Assembly: GCA_932294295.1 (NCBI GenBank)
Contig: OW028584.1
Span: 28,313,470-28,377,469, forward strand
From: Alitta virens
Taxonomy: Eukaryota > Annelida > Polychaeta > Phyllodocida > Nereididae
DNA length: 64,000 nucleotides
Direction of reading: 5' to 3'
This document shows positions 1-10,806 of this stretch, in pieces. Within the stretch, counting starts at the first letter, position 1, and each line of letters starts with the position of its first letter. Both the position numbers and the translations under genes were made by a program. The notes below the pieces were generated by a model. It saw only the letters and a list, made by a program, of their open reading frames with translations. It was not told the origin of the DNA and did not search any database.

Positions 1-215
1 TTGAGTCTGATCAGTCTAAAAGACGCATCATTAACCTTTGACACCAATTCAACCCCTCCAAGACCCAATGCGAGACACTATCACCCCCGGATTAGGGTAA
101 TGGGGTAACTTGATCATTTTGCGGCAGACATTATGCTCGGTCTCATCAAATATTCCGCTCATGCCATCAAGTCATTTTATGCTTAACTAGACATATTTAT
201 TCTGAATGAAGTCAT
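1..215. repeat. dispersed repeat R1, copy 1
   Basis: This segment matches 16095-16262 in direct orientation. Shared stretches include CATCAAATATTCC and CATCAAGTCATTT, and the order is the same throughout. One frame is similar in both copies over about 25 codons (LGLIKYS, then IKSF), but most differences change the amino acid, so there is no sign of selection. The family is unrecognised. It runs off the left edge of the window. Confidence 0.6.
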
Positions 216-803
216 GCTTGCAAATGAATAGTTAGATTATTGTTCATTATATAATCACTGATCAAGACCTCAACTAAGACTAGGATAATTAAAGCGCAAT
301 TAACCCAAAGGAGTGGGTGGGAGGGAAGACAAAGACTTCGGCAAATTATTAATATATGTTGCTTCTTCAGAGGCTTAGTAAAGACTGAGGCTGTAAGGCC
401 AGGAAGCAGGGCTCTTAATTATTTAACTTTGTAGTGTACTTTACCCATTTGAAATTAAATACACCCATATGGCTAGATAGAGAAATAGAGGCCCCTTGCT
501 TTACCCCTGCCCTGTCCATTTAACACCCCCCAATAAAACTTGGTGGGTAGCAAATAGGATGAGAAGGGAACCAAACGAGATAAGATTAAATGATATGAGA
601 AGATAACGAAAGTAAGGTAGAGTTAAGATGAGACAAGATGAGATTAGATGAGATGAGATGAAATGTTAGTAGATGAGATGTGGGGAGATATGATGAGACA
701 ATGTTAACGAAGGTTAGATTCTCTTGATGCGCGGTAGGATAAGTCAAAGGTCCTATGCACACCATGGTTCCATGTCTTCCTGAATACGTCTACATCTGGA
801 GAA

Positions 804-995
804 TGGTGGTGGTGGTGGATTAGGGCTTTACGTCCTGTATTTCTGCACCTGATGGGCTAATTAGGACAGGTAGGGACCATGGCAAAGAGATGATTGATGA
901 AACAGTCATCCAACTTAGGCTCGACCGGGATTTGAACCCGGGACCCAGTGGTTGGAAGCCCAGCGCGCTACCACTGAGCTAAGCCCCCACCCCTG
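804..995 (-). repeat. SINE-A, tRNA-derived, complete copy
   Basis: On the minus strand a tRNA-like head (about 920-990) has an A-box-like stretch, a clover-leaf-like GCTGGGCTTCCAACC anticodon region and a B box with GGGTTCAAATCCC. A body of about 100 bases follows, ending in a (CCA)n tail. The insertion is bounded by an 11-base perfect direct repeat, CATCTGGAGAA, at 793-803 and 996-1006. The perfect TSD suggests a fairly recent insertion. The RNA would come from an internal pol III promoter; this is a retroposon, not a working tRNA gene. Confidence 0.85.
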
Positions 996-1499
996 CATCT
1001 GGAGAACACAAGTTCCAGGTTTCTGCACCATAAAAGTGGCTGCACTGCTAGTTAAAGATTCCTTGCTTGATACAAATATCTTATTTCGAGAAAGTTGCCA
1101 ACAAATTATTAATCCTTCCAATAAAATCGCTTATTTTATTCACAATTTCAATTTTTTCATTGGAAAAAGTGCAGTATAGCGGACCCAGATTTATGACTAT
1201 ATTTAACGAGCCTCATTGCCAGGCCTATGACGTAAAAATGCTTGAAATCTATTTATGACGTCACAAATCAATATAGTTATGACGGCGGTTTCATCTTCAC
1301 GGTAAAGACAGCGTTTATTTTGGCTTTTTCCAAACCCCCGCTTATCTACATCAAATGTTATTTTTATTGTGCTAGATCTTAAAACTTGCACCCTGACAAG
1401 TAGCTGCATGGGAGTATGAAAACTTGTGAAATATTTGAAATTTATTTTTATTTTTAATGGGCGCCAAATATGGGCATACATTTGGGTCCGCTATACTGC

Positions 1500-2420
1500 A
1501 CTAAACCCTTTTCATTTAGGTCAGCCTGGATGTAATTACCAAGATAATTATTTACAGAAACCCATTTAATGGGCTGACCTGCAAGACGCATCTGGCAATA
1601 TTCGTTTTCACACAAAATCCAACTGACATGGTAGGGTTATACTTCACTACATATTTCTTTCCCAATTCCTCACATATATTGAACATTTCTTGAAGTCCAT
1701 ACAAAGTGGGACACAGCACTGATAAATCATCAGCGATCCATAATAGTGAATGCCAATTGTACATACAAAGGTGTAGGTAAAAAATGCGGGTGATAAGATA
1801 TTCCCCTGTTTAATTCCATTGAGGGTATAAAATGTTTCAGAGTAGCGTTTATTCAATGTTGGGTGCAATAAATGTCTTTTATAAGAATCCAAGAGCTGTC
1901 TGATAACTACTCCTGGTAACTTTCTGTCTATCAATAGATTAAAGAGTTTGTCATGGCACACACGATCAAATGCTTTACTCGCATCCATGAGACCCACATA
2001 AACATCACTTTTGTTCCTTTTATTGTAGGATAGTGTTTCCTTTGGAACTAGTGTGCTGTTATAGGTGTGCTGTGTTGTCCTTTGAAGGCATACTGCATGT
2101 TTGAAGTAGACAGCTCATTGACATATCGATTTAATATGAAAAGATCATAAACTTTAGATAGGCAGGAGCTTAGGGCTATCCCACGATACTTATCACTGTT
2201 GAACATATTTGCTCTCATGCCTGTAAGCATCTCACATAGCATGTAGCTGTGCTTGGTTGCTGCTGTCAACAGGAGGGCAATGAGACCGGACAGTTAATTT
2301 GGTGCGCACTTCACATGATCTGACAAGACTCCCTTATTTCCATCCCCTTTTCCGAGCTTCAGTTGTTGTACGGCTTTAGTGACCTTCGACTCACTCACAA
2401 CAATGTCTTTGTTTAAGGGC
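1500..2420 (-). pseudogene. degenerate non-LTR retrotransposon reverse transcriptase
   Basis: Three broken minus-strand frames read in order as RT blocks. At 2269-2048 there is KYRGIALSSCLSKVYD and then a QHST motif. At 1997-1647 there is DASKAFDRV, then GIKQGNILSPAFF. At 1764-1552 there is IADDLSVL, corresponding to the YADD catalytic box with Y changed to I, followed by LQEMFNICEELG. Frameshifts separate the pieces, no endonuclease is visible, and the copy is dead. The motifs fit the Jockey/CR1 group of APE-type LINEs and differ from the long LINE at 4439-7564, so this is a second family. Confidence 0.8.
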
Positions 2421-2424
2421 GTTG

Positions 2425-3475
2425 TTGATTATATAGAGATTATATAGAGATATGTCCTGCTTTTAATTAGCAAAATATGAATTCTTCATTGAATAGATTT
2501 CGATTTCTATCTGTAAATGCACGATATATATTTTATATCATATATTTAGGGTCTGATATCTGAGATTTTGGCATAGTAGTGAATAAAAAATTTATGTAAT
2601 GGTCAGTTGTATCATTAATTAAGGTACCTGCTATACAATTGTTGGCCTAGTGTGAACTGTTATAAATATTGTATATATACTGTAAATACATATTTGTATA
2701 TGCCTTTTGCATGAATTAAAATTATCATTATAAAGACGTTAATGGCGTTACACACATAGAGATAAAGATAAAGTTTCATGATAGTTGTAGCTTTAAGGTT
2801 ATTTGCGTGTTTTGTACCTTGGTAAGAAATTAATCTAATATATCATAAATATGTACTTTTAGATCCGGTTTTGAGTAGCCAGCAATTACAGCTTTGTCTA
2901 GTTTCAATTTGACGGGCCGTATTTAATGAAACTAACTGCTGTAGATTTTAGTGTTAGAACATAAGATAATTTAAAGGAAAAGCCATGAATGTACAATAAA
3001 TTAAAGAAAAAGCCATTAATGTACAATGTACAATAAGAGATTTTGAAAGGAAAAGCCATTAATGTACAGTGAATAATGGTATGCCAATAATCTTGAGTCT
3101 TATTCTGACTTTTAATGAAACTTTATGTTATTTAAGCTTGAACAAAACCTCGTTTTAGTATCAATTCAATCTAGTAGAGTAAATCCTCATTTTGCTAAGA
3201 TTTTTTTTAAACTGAGAAAAATTAAAAGGGACTTGAAATCAAACTATTTAAGCCTATTGCATTTTCATAAACTAACCGTGCTGCACTCATAAATCGATTT
3301 TTTTTTTAAAGAATATTGATTTATGAATACCTAGTACTGTTAATTACTATTTTTCGCGCCAGATTTATGAATGGTGTATCATTTGACTCACCGTACTAAG
3401 TATTTACCAAAAAATATAAAATATAAATTTAACTTAACTTTACTGACGTGGCTGGGTACAGATCACAGAGGAATA
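2425..3475. other. AT-rich intergenic stretch, short tandem units
   Basis: No gene is visible. Between about 2970 and 3075 a unit containing AAAGCCATTAATGTACA occurs three times with small changes. The rest is unique-looking AT-rich DNA. Confidence 0.5.
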
Positions 3476-3484
3476 ACACAACGT

Positions 3485-3810
3485 ATGTCTAATGTCTCAA
3501 TGCTACTGAGTCTGAAGCTTGGTCAGCTTATATAAACAGCCGCATAAAGGCAGACATAATAATGAGATGATAGGCTTGAAGTCCGCACCATGGGTGGGGT
3601 CTTTCACTTGCCTCAGCATAGACACCGAGTATGAGGCACCTCCAATTTAACACCTAATGCGATAGACATCCAGCTGTGATGTAGCTCATGAAAAGCGCCC
3701 GGGCCTAGGATCGAACCCGTGTTCCGGGACCTTCAGCAGAGCTGGCAAATGTTGAATTAACAAATGACTTAACCATTGAGCCGATTCCTTAACCATTAGG
3801 CCACCCATGA
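3485..3810 (-). repeat. SINE-B, tRNA-derived, longest copy
   Basis: On the minus strand it starts with a tRNA-like head: GGTGGCCTAATGGTTAAGG near 3808 resembles an A box and GGGTTCGATCCT near 3715 a B box. A conserved body of about 220 bases follows with the hallmarks CATGAGCTACATC, GAGGTGCCTCATAC, TCTATGCTGAGGCAAG and CCCACCCATGG. The same body recurs at about 10 places here on both strands. It is a tRNA-derived SINE; I cannot name the published family. Confidence 0.75.
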
Positions 3811-4134
3811 AAAAAAATGAAAAAACAATCAAAAGGTGAAAAAAGAAAAGAAAGTCCAATCAAGAAGCTAGGTCGACAGAGAGGCCAAGCATCCAAACAG
3901 AACTTGCTCAATCACAGTTTTTTTTATTTGTTTGGATCAAGTTCCTTTGCCTAATTATCTTCCCAAGGCCAATTTGTCCGCTTTCATTGTGTTGTTGTAC
4001 CATGAAAATCGGTATTAAGAAAAAAACACTGGAAGGTCACCTGATAAGATAAGCTGTACTGTTTAATCAAAGCCACGGTTGTTAGGCTCAAAAGCTGCAT
4101 AAATCACCGACATTCTACCTTACAGGGAAAGAGA

Positions 4135-7100
4135 ATATATATATATAGATTTTATTGACATGTAAAATATCATAAATGATACATATGTCATTCAGTTAAA
4201 AGATAACATGAAAGAGACATTAATGTAAGTACAGAAAGCAATAAAATTTCAATAATCAAGGTTCCAGCCACCAAGTTAACTTATAATACGTGTTTAAAAT
4301 CCACATACACAATAGAAAAAAATACAAGCCGCTAATAAAAACATTTCACTCTCAAAGTCCAAAACATGACAAGCACATCATAACTAATAAACTAATAAAC
4401 TAAATTAATAACTGTGTGGATACAGGAGATGGTTTTCTCTACACATCAGCTTGAAGGAGAAACTTTCCTAAACTAATTAATAACTCAGGTTCCTTGTTTG
4501 TCATTATTGCTGTAAACTTAGTTATATCATCTAGAGACAAGAAGTTGTTAATAAATTTAGTTGCATTCAAAAAAAGGTTAACACGGTGTTGCTCATTACC
4601 AGGACAGACAATCAAACAGTGAATTTCGTCTTCTACAAAGTTTAACGTACACTTTTCACATATTCTATTTGGAGCAGGAATTATTGGTTTATGGTGTCGA
4701 CCTGTTTCAATCTTCAGGCTATGTGAACTTGTCCTAAATCTAGCTATTTTAGTTAACACTTTGCGAATTTGTTGCAATTCAAGATAAGGTTCTATTCTAC
4801 AATCAGTTTTAAATAGTTTATATGTCCTAAGTTTTGGTTGTTGTGAACTGTCATTTATTGCATTTATAAGTCGCTCATGTTCGGCTTCATAGAGTCTTAG
4901 TTTCACTGTGTTAGAGATATTATCAATGTCAAAGTTTCTGAGGTTACTAATATCATATTCAATGTTGCAGTTATTTAATACATGACACACTTTACTGAAC
5001 CAGTTATTTCCATTTACTGCATTCACATAAATTTCCTTCTGAAAATTTAAACATTTCTTAAGTAAACTGTCATCAGGTGCTCTTTCCAATCTTATCCAGT
5101 AATTCACCATTCTAATTTTCTGTCTGACATGCAATGGGAATCTACCTGTTTCACCATAGACTGCTAAAGATGGTGTTTGTTTTCTAACTCCTAATATGTT
5201 TTTAAGATATGCAAGTTGCAAATTTTCTAATTCAGGCATAGATTTTTCACTTGTCCATATTTCACTATTGTACTCCAGGATAGGTAAAATATAGGTATCA
5301 AACATTCGAAGAGATAGCATGGGATCGATTTTTCCTAATGCTTGTTTTGAATCACCTTGCAGTGCAAAGAGCGCTTTATGAGCTTGTGTTGAGAGGTATT
5401 CCGTCATCTTGCTATGTATTCTACGCTTATTAGTAAGCATATGGCCAAGATATTTGAAGCTGTCAACATTTACTAGTTTTTCCCCATTACAGAAGAAGGT
5501 GCTTATTGCTTTGTTACCAATCTGCATCACTTTGGTTTTACTAACATTTACAATAAGGTGCCATTTTTTACAGTAATTATGAAGTGAATTTATACTATTT
5601 TGCATGCAATTAGGAGAATCAGCTACAAGTGCGATGTCATCGGCATACAATATATGTGTAAGAGTAAAATCACCTAATGTTATTCCATCTGATTTTTCAA
5701 GATGATCGGGTAGATCTGACATAAATTCATTGAATAATTTTGGGCTGAGGATTCCACCTTGTAATACCCCACATTTGCTGTCAATAGAACCACCGGTATT
5801 ACCACCTTGGTTTACTCTTGCTTTTGCCTTATCATACATACTAATGATAACCTTGAGCATTTTGTCACCAATATTCTGCTGCATCAATTTGTAGTACAAA
5901 GCATTTCTATTAATGTAATCGAATGCTTTAGTAAAATCAACAAAGCACAAGTATACAGGTTTTCGCATTGCTTGTTGGTAACTTATAACTGTGTCAAGAA
6001 CAAAGACACAGTCAGTAGTGCTTGACCCAGGGGTGAACCCAAACTGACAAGGATCATCAAGATTTAGAGCCTCATTTTTAAAGTATAATCTGCTATTTAG
6101 GATTGAGTCAAAAATCTTACCCATTACTACATTTACAGTTATTTTTCTATAGTTATCAGGATCTGTGCGGTTACCTTTTTTATGTAAAGCATTAATAAGC
6201 CCTTCTGACCACTGAGATGGGTATTCACCTTTATCAAAAATGTGGTTGAATACAGCACAAAATGGTGTTATAAGATTTTCACCAGCATATTTATAGAATT
6301 CTGCGGGTATCCCATCAATGCCAGCCGCTTTATTATTTTTGAGTCTCCTGAAATGCAGGGCGACCTCTTCTTCAGTTATTACATTATCACAAATATGAGT
6401 AGATAGTTCACTACTGCAGCTATAACCGGAATTTTGCACAGCATTAACTATGTGTGCCATATTTTCAGTGTCAAAATAGTCACGCTCTGGTGGAAGCGAT
6501 TGTTGTTTAAAGTAGTTATGAAAGGTATCTAAGTCTGGGCAGTTAACTTGGATTTTTCCAACAGATTTTAATTTATTCCAATACTTCCAGCAATCTGCTT
6601 GATTTTTACCCATGAGAGTTTGCATTTCCTTTCTATTATTTCCTTGAAATTTTCTTTTTTTCTTTTGAGTTACTCGTTTGTAATATCTGTGCATAATACC
6701 ATATTGCATTTTATTTTGATCCAGGGCTAAATCATTCTGTTTAGCAAAGTCATTCAAAGATTTTCTGAGATTTTTACACTCACTATCAAACCATTTATTA
6801 GTAGGAAAAGTGCTTTTTGCAGATTTAGATTTCTTTTTCTCAAACGTTGGCCGTATTCTATCAGTTAAGTATTGGTATACAGTATCTATGACCACATCTG
6901 TATCATAGTCTGACTCAATATCACAGCATAGCTTATACAGTGTGTTCTTGGCATTTTCATTGTCAAAATTAGAGAGGTATTCTTCAGTTTTACTCTTGTC
7001 AAATACATACTTGAATGTTCTGGTCTGCCGACTATTTTTAGTCTGTTTATTTATTTTTGGTACTTTGGGAAAGTTAAAAGAAAAGCTAAGTGGTGTATGG

Positions 7101-7745
7101 TCAGACTCAGTAAGCTTATCATTTACAACAAACTCATGAAGGCAATTATACGCTGGTTCACTACAAAGCAAATAGTCAACAACACTTTGTCCCATAGGAG
7201 TATGACAGGTAAATCGATTGGTTATACTTTCATCAAAGAATCCATTCATTATTCTAATACTGCTTGCCCTACATAAGTTAATGAGATCCTTTCCAAAGGC
7301 GTTTACCTTCTTATCTCTACACAGTCTGTGCTTAAGGGACCATTTGTGTTGCATTGTAGTTGCAACACGAGATACAGTGCCTAAGTCAGAGATGAGAGAA
7401 GAATTTTTTCCATTTACAGGTTCTTCAAAATCATTCATATCACCTGTCCGGCTATTAAAATCACCACAAATAGAAACAAAGGGTGTTCTATCTAGAAAAC
7501 ATGCAAGATCCTCCCTCAATTCATTCAGCACATCCTTTCCATATCTACTATTCAAATAGATCATGCTACCCTCAGGGGGAATATAGGCACCACCAATAAT
7601 AATTTCATGAGTTGATCCCCTAATTTTCAGCCATATAGCATGTTCACTTGCTTTTTCGATAGAATATACTCATATTATTGTGCTCATCTGTGGAATTTAC
7701 TGCACAGTGCACAGACATTTTAAAGGAGATTTCGATTTTAATGAT
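4135..7745 (-). mobile_element. APE-type LINE, nearly full-length ORF2 with 3' tail
   Basis: Retrotransposon copy on the minus strand. It holds a long ORF2 and a roughly 300-base 3' untranslated region ending in AATAAAATC followed by (TA)n at about 4136-4150. A short microsatellite tail is typical of CR1/L2-like LINEs. The 5' side is truncated inside the endonuclease: the frame stays open to a TGA at about 7670, and a shifted frame upstream may hold a little more. A second copy of the 3' end lies on the plus strand at about 41640-41935. Confidence 0.85.
4439..7564 (-). CDS. LINE ORF2: endonuclease (partial) + reverse transcriptase
   Basis: This 1041-residue frame would cut target DNA and copy the LINE RNA into it. 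Residues 34-41 (GDFNSRTG) and 154-156 (SDH) are motifs of the apurinic-like endonuclease; its N-terminal part is missing. The RT spans roughly 400-700: KAAGIDGIPAEF near 411, VDFTKAFD at 542-549 with the first catalytic Asp, a GVLQGGILSPKLF block, and YADD at 640-643 with the catalytic Asp pair intact. Near 960-985 a Cys-Cys-His-Cys pattern (CEKC, then EDEIHCLIVC) is like the C-terminal motif of CR1/Jockey-group elements. The chosen Met is only the first in-frame one; the frame extends about 35 codons upstream (GGAYIPPEGS), so it is not the true start. The open RT suggests a young copy, but the damaged 5' end makes it non-autonomous. Clade is not certain. Confidence 0.85.
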   Translation of the reverse strand: MIYLNSRYGKDVLNELREDLACFLDRTPFVSICGDFNSRTGDMNDFEEPVNGKNSSLISDLGTVSRVATTMQHKWSLKHRLCRDKKVNAFGKDLINLCRASSIRIMNGFFDESITNRFTCHTPMGQSVVDYLLCSEPAYNCLHEFVVNDKLTESDHTPLSFSFNFPKVPKINKQTKNSRQTRTFKYVFDKSKTEEYLSNFDNENAKNTLYKLCCDIESDYDTDVVIDTVYQYLTDRIRPTFEKKKSKSAKSTFPTNKWFDSECKNLRKSLNDFAKQNDLALDQNKMQYGIMHRYYKRVTQKKKRKFQGNNRKEMQTLMGKNQADCWKYWNKLKSVGKIQVNCPDLDTFHNYFKQQSLPPERDYFDTENMAHIVNAVQNSGYSCSSELSTHICDNVITEEEVALHFRRLKNNKAAGIDGIPAEFYKYAGENLITPFCAVFNHIFDKGEYPSQWSEGLINALHKKGNRTDPDNYRKITVNVVMGKIFDSILNSRLYFKNEALNLDDPCQFGFTPGSSTTDCVFVLDTVISYQQAMRKPVYLCFVDFTKAFDYINRNALYYKLMQQNIGDKMLKVIISMYDKAKARVNQGGNTGGSIDSKCGVLQGGILSPKLFNEFMSDLPDHLEKSDGITLGDFTLTHILYADDIALVADSPNCMQNSINSLHNYCKKWHLIVNVSKTKVMQIGNKAISTFFCNGEKLVNVDSFKYLGHMLTNKRRIHSKMTEYLSTQAHKALFALQGDSKQALGKIDPMLSLRMFDTYILPILEYNSEIWTSEKSMPELENLQLAYLKNILGVRKQTPSLAVYGETGRFPLHVRQKIRMVNYWIRLERAPDDSLLKKCLNFQKEIYVNAVNGNNWFSKVCHVLNNCNIEYDISNLRNFDIDNISNTVKLRLYEAEHERLINAINDSSQQPKLRTYKLFKTDCRIEPYLELQQIRKVLTKIARFRTSSHSLKIETGRHHKPIIPAPNRICEKCTLNFVEDEIHCLIVCPGNEQHRVNLFLNATKFINNFLSLDDITKFTAIMTNKEPELLISLGKFLLQADV

Positions 7746-7799
7746 TTTAGAAAGTGGGAAGGTCCACAATGTTTGTTTTTTATTATGTGTTTTAAGCAT

Positions 7800-7980
7800 C
7801 TCATCATCTTATGATCATGGTTTTATATTATAATTTAATTAGTTTCATTGTTATTATTTTATCTACACTTTTTCTTTTTTTGCAATTATGTAATCGATCA
7901 ATAGCTTTTAGAGCTAATTTTATTGTTGTACCCTTTCGACTTAAAATAAAGATTTTTCTATTCTATAATTCTATTATATT
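7800..7980 (+). mobile_element. 3' end of a second LINE family
   Basis: AGCTTTTAGAGCT can form a small hairpin and is followed by CCCTTTCGACTTAAAATAAAG and a TATTC-type tail. The same order (hairpin, CCGACTATAAATAAAG, TATCTTATTT tail) is found at 42250-42340 next to LINE C-terminal coding sequence. This is therefore a 5'-truncated tail without coding sequence. Confidence 0.55.
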
Positions 7981-8930
7981 AATTCTGTAACTGAAGTTTA
8001 AGTGTACGTGTTATTTCCCAATCAAGCAACAAGTGTTTTACAAATGAAATTTGAAATATCAAATCATTAATGTCGTTAATAATTATAACGACATATTGTA
8101 AAGTTTAAAAACATCTTTCTCACGTCACGTTTTGTGGCAAGATAATTACTGATAATTATTCGTTTTTTTAAATAACTACCGGAATGACTATGGAGAGTAA
8201 CTGTAGTCACATTCGGTAACAGAAGACCATATCGGCTTCAACAGGATGCCGCTTTCCCCTTTATTCGCTAATGACGTGAAGAGTAGGATGAAACCGAATC
8301 CTTGCTGTGCATAAAGAGGAAGTGGGATGATGCTTGTGTTTCCCAAGAAGCTCTGAAAAGGAAGCCCTGCAAAAACTCATGCTGGATACATTGAAGCACT
8401 TTGGGAAAGTAGCAGCTTGGGTCTGACATTATGGCAAAATTTAGCTCAACATCTCAAAATGTGTTGAAATTGAACTAAACTGACATAAAACAAAATAAAA
8501 AGTCATATATATATCAAAACGAATAAGTTATTATCAAGCAAATGAAGTGTTAATTCATAATATTGGATTTAAGGTTTAAATGATGCAAATGCATTTTCCA
8601 GTAGCCTTTCACAAGCTTTAAAGATAATCAGTAAATAACAGGGTTTAATTTGTTCAATGAAACTTCTTCATGCCCACCACGCTAATAAGGTTACCCAGTA
8701 ATATCATTGACATATGATAAGATTAACTTGTACGAATTTAAATGAAAAGAAGATAATTCTTTGTACACTACTCTCAAGAAGTATAAAACCAGTTTGCTCT
8801 AGAAGTTTTATATTTTTTTTTTGAAAGGTGGGTTTAAACTTTTGGTGCATGAAGAGTTAATGCTATTTAATGATGTGGTCACTTACCCATCACATATATC
8901 ATATCAGACTATTTTTACCATACAGAGTTA
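7980..8930. other. AT-rich stretch, nothing recognised
   Basis: No reading frame, tandem array or repeat with a partner elsewhere in the window was found here. It lies just outside the left edge of duplicated block A. Confidence 0.5.
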
Positions 8931-9167
8931 CTACTTACAGGCTAAGTGCAATCTTGTATCCATGATGTAGTGCTTCAAAGTTGTCTGCATTTATGTGTCT
9001 ACTGTTTCTGTGAAAAAAAGAAGCACCTCTTTGCAAAAACAACATGTTTTTTTTGGTTGTTTCTTGTGAATCACTCTCAGCAAAAAGCAGGGGTAGTAAA
9101 AAATAGCACTCTAAAGTTGTCAATATGACTACATGTCATAATTTGACAAACCTCCTGTGAGTGATGT

Positions 9168-9342
9168 GGGGGTAGCCCAGCTCAGTGATAGCTCACTGGG
9201 CCTCCAACCACTGGGTCCCGCGTTCAATTCCCAGTCGAGCCTTAATAATTAGCCCCTCAGATGCAGAAATACAGGACTTAAAGCGCTAATCCACCACCAC
9301 CACCACCACCACCACCACCACCACCACCACCACCACCATTCA
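9168..9342 (+). repeat. SINE-A, tRNA-derived, ancestral copy with (CAC)n tail
   Basis: The tRNA-like head is at 9168-9242, with B box GTTCAATTCCC. The body ends in a long (CCA)n tail at 9291-9338. The flanks repeat GAGTGATGT at 9159-9167 and 9343-9351. The same insertion is found at the matching place in the inverted arm (51805-51944), so it predates the duplication. Confidence 0.85.
9291..9338. repeat. (CCA)n microsatellite, SINE-A tail
   Basis: About 16 uninterrupted triplets form the tail of the SINE-A copy. The partner copy at 51805 has only a few triplets, so the tail has expanded in this arm. Confidence 0.9.
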
Positions 9343-9658
9343 GAGTGATGTTTTGTGTGAACCATAACCAAGTACTGTAAATTATCTGATTCTGAATCTG
9401 TCTTGTATGTACATATCAAAGCAAATGAGAGTACCTTGCAATATTTTGCAGATGTACTATTATAATTGATAGTATCTTAGTACTATAAATATATATTGGT
9501 TTCTGATCTCCAACATCTAACAATGATAGAAGCAAATAAAATATTGTGTCTCTCAAGGCAAGATGTCTCACCAGAGGCTAGGATATTCTACCATTGTAAG
9601 AGACAGCTATGGATACAATATGAGGTAATTTGGTGTAATGAGAGCTTTACATCACCTG

Positions 9659-9895
9659 GCTCAGTACATCTGCGAAATTGAGCCTTTTTTTACTTTCAAG
9701 ATGAAGAAATTTCCTTTGCTTGATGTTATCTTTTGATCCTCTAAGCCTAAAGTCAGACAAGATCAAATTTTGTGCTGAGCCCAGAGCAGTAAAAATCAGA
9801 AGTTTGATAACTTTTTTTCTTTTGTTTTTATGTGATCCCAAGTGATGAAAGAGGTCAATGAATACACCCAATGGAATAAAACACCAGGCTATTAA
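9659..9895 (-). other. repeat X with an open frame shared between arms
   Basis: In the minus strand, codons ending at a stop near 9659 read LGSAQNLILSDFRLRG and on through SKDNIK to LSQVM. The inverted arm at about 51340-51491 keeps the same frame for about 55 codons (LGSALNLILSDFRLRG, SKDNIK, LSQMM) with the stop in the same place. A third, more diverged copy is at 28870-29010. The product is unrecognised. The changes are a mixture of silent and replacement, so selection is not shown. It may be a fragment of an unknown repeat's coding region. Confidence 0.35.
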
Positions 9896-10644
9896 AATAC
9901 ATATATCTTTATTATAATTTTGAACCAAATCTAATCAGAAATGTAACAAAAGATGGTTAATCGCTTCTGATATTTATTACTGTAATGCACTGTTAAAAAG
10001 ATTTATGTATCTAAGAAACAACCATACTTTTTCAGTGAATATATTTCTTGTCTCAAAACAACAGCGAACAGTATTATATAGAGTCTGGGGCCTCCAGCTG
10101 GCTGTCTCCAACAGCTTATAATTTATTTCGATTTATACTATTACAGTTATTGCAAAAGCTTGATAAACGCATCTCTCTCTCAGCTTATTTAGCAGAAACA
10201 TCAGAGGTTGAAAATATAAAGCAATGCTCACAAGATAAATACTAACTGCGATGCTCTTGGAGTAATGGGGCATGGGAATTTGCTAAGGCTGTTTTAAGAC
10301 CATGCACTTGCAACAGGAAATTGATTTAGCTTTTTACCTTAATTAAGGAGCTAAGGGCCTATCAATAAACCAACATGATGAATGAGTATCATTAAGTTGG
10401 ATGTTCAACATTGTTTATTATTGTTATGAAGTACAGAGAAGTTATTTCGACCATTTCCTCACAGCATGATTAGGTGGATGGAATCATTTTTTTGCACATG
10501 AACTTGTCTGAAAAGGTTATCAATTATGCAATAGATATCAAATATTGTTTACATTAATCTTTGTAATCTTTTTTTTTTAATGCAAGGTCATAAAATATTA
10601 TATTGACAATAATAGGTCCTTGATTTTTAAGGAAAGATTTTACA

Positions 10645-10806
10645 TATGATAGATAGATAGATATGAGAAGTACAGGCTATACAGCAAGTTCTTGCCACTA
10701 TCGTCTCATCCGAATGACATCCAGCTGGGATGATGCTCATGAAAGGTTGCCTGGGTATGGGATTGAACCCCAGGTTCTCTAGAGGAGCAGGCGAGCGTCC
10801 AGTTGC
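10645..10806 (-). repeat. SINE-B fragment, insertion only in left arm
   Basis: It carries GACATCCAGCTGGGATG, CTCATGAAAGGTTGC and the B-box-like GGGGTTCAATCCC (minus strand), with a (GATA)n-type tail at 10648-10665. The matching place in the other arm (about 50505-50535) runs straight through, so the insertion is younger than the duplication or was lost on the right. Confidence 0.7.

Noticed and set aside
9168..9242. Possible tRNA gene
   Set aside because: It continues into a SINE body and tail and is bounded by TSDs; the stem pairing is imperfect.
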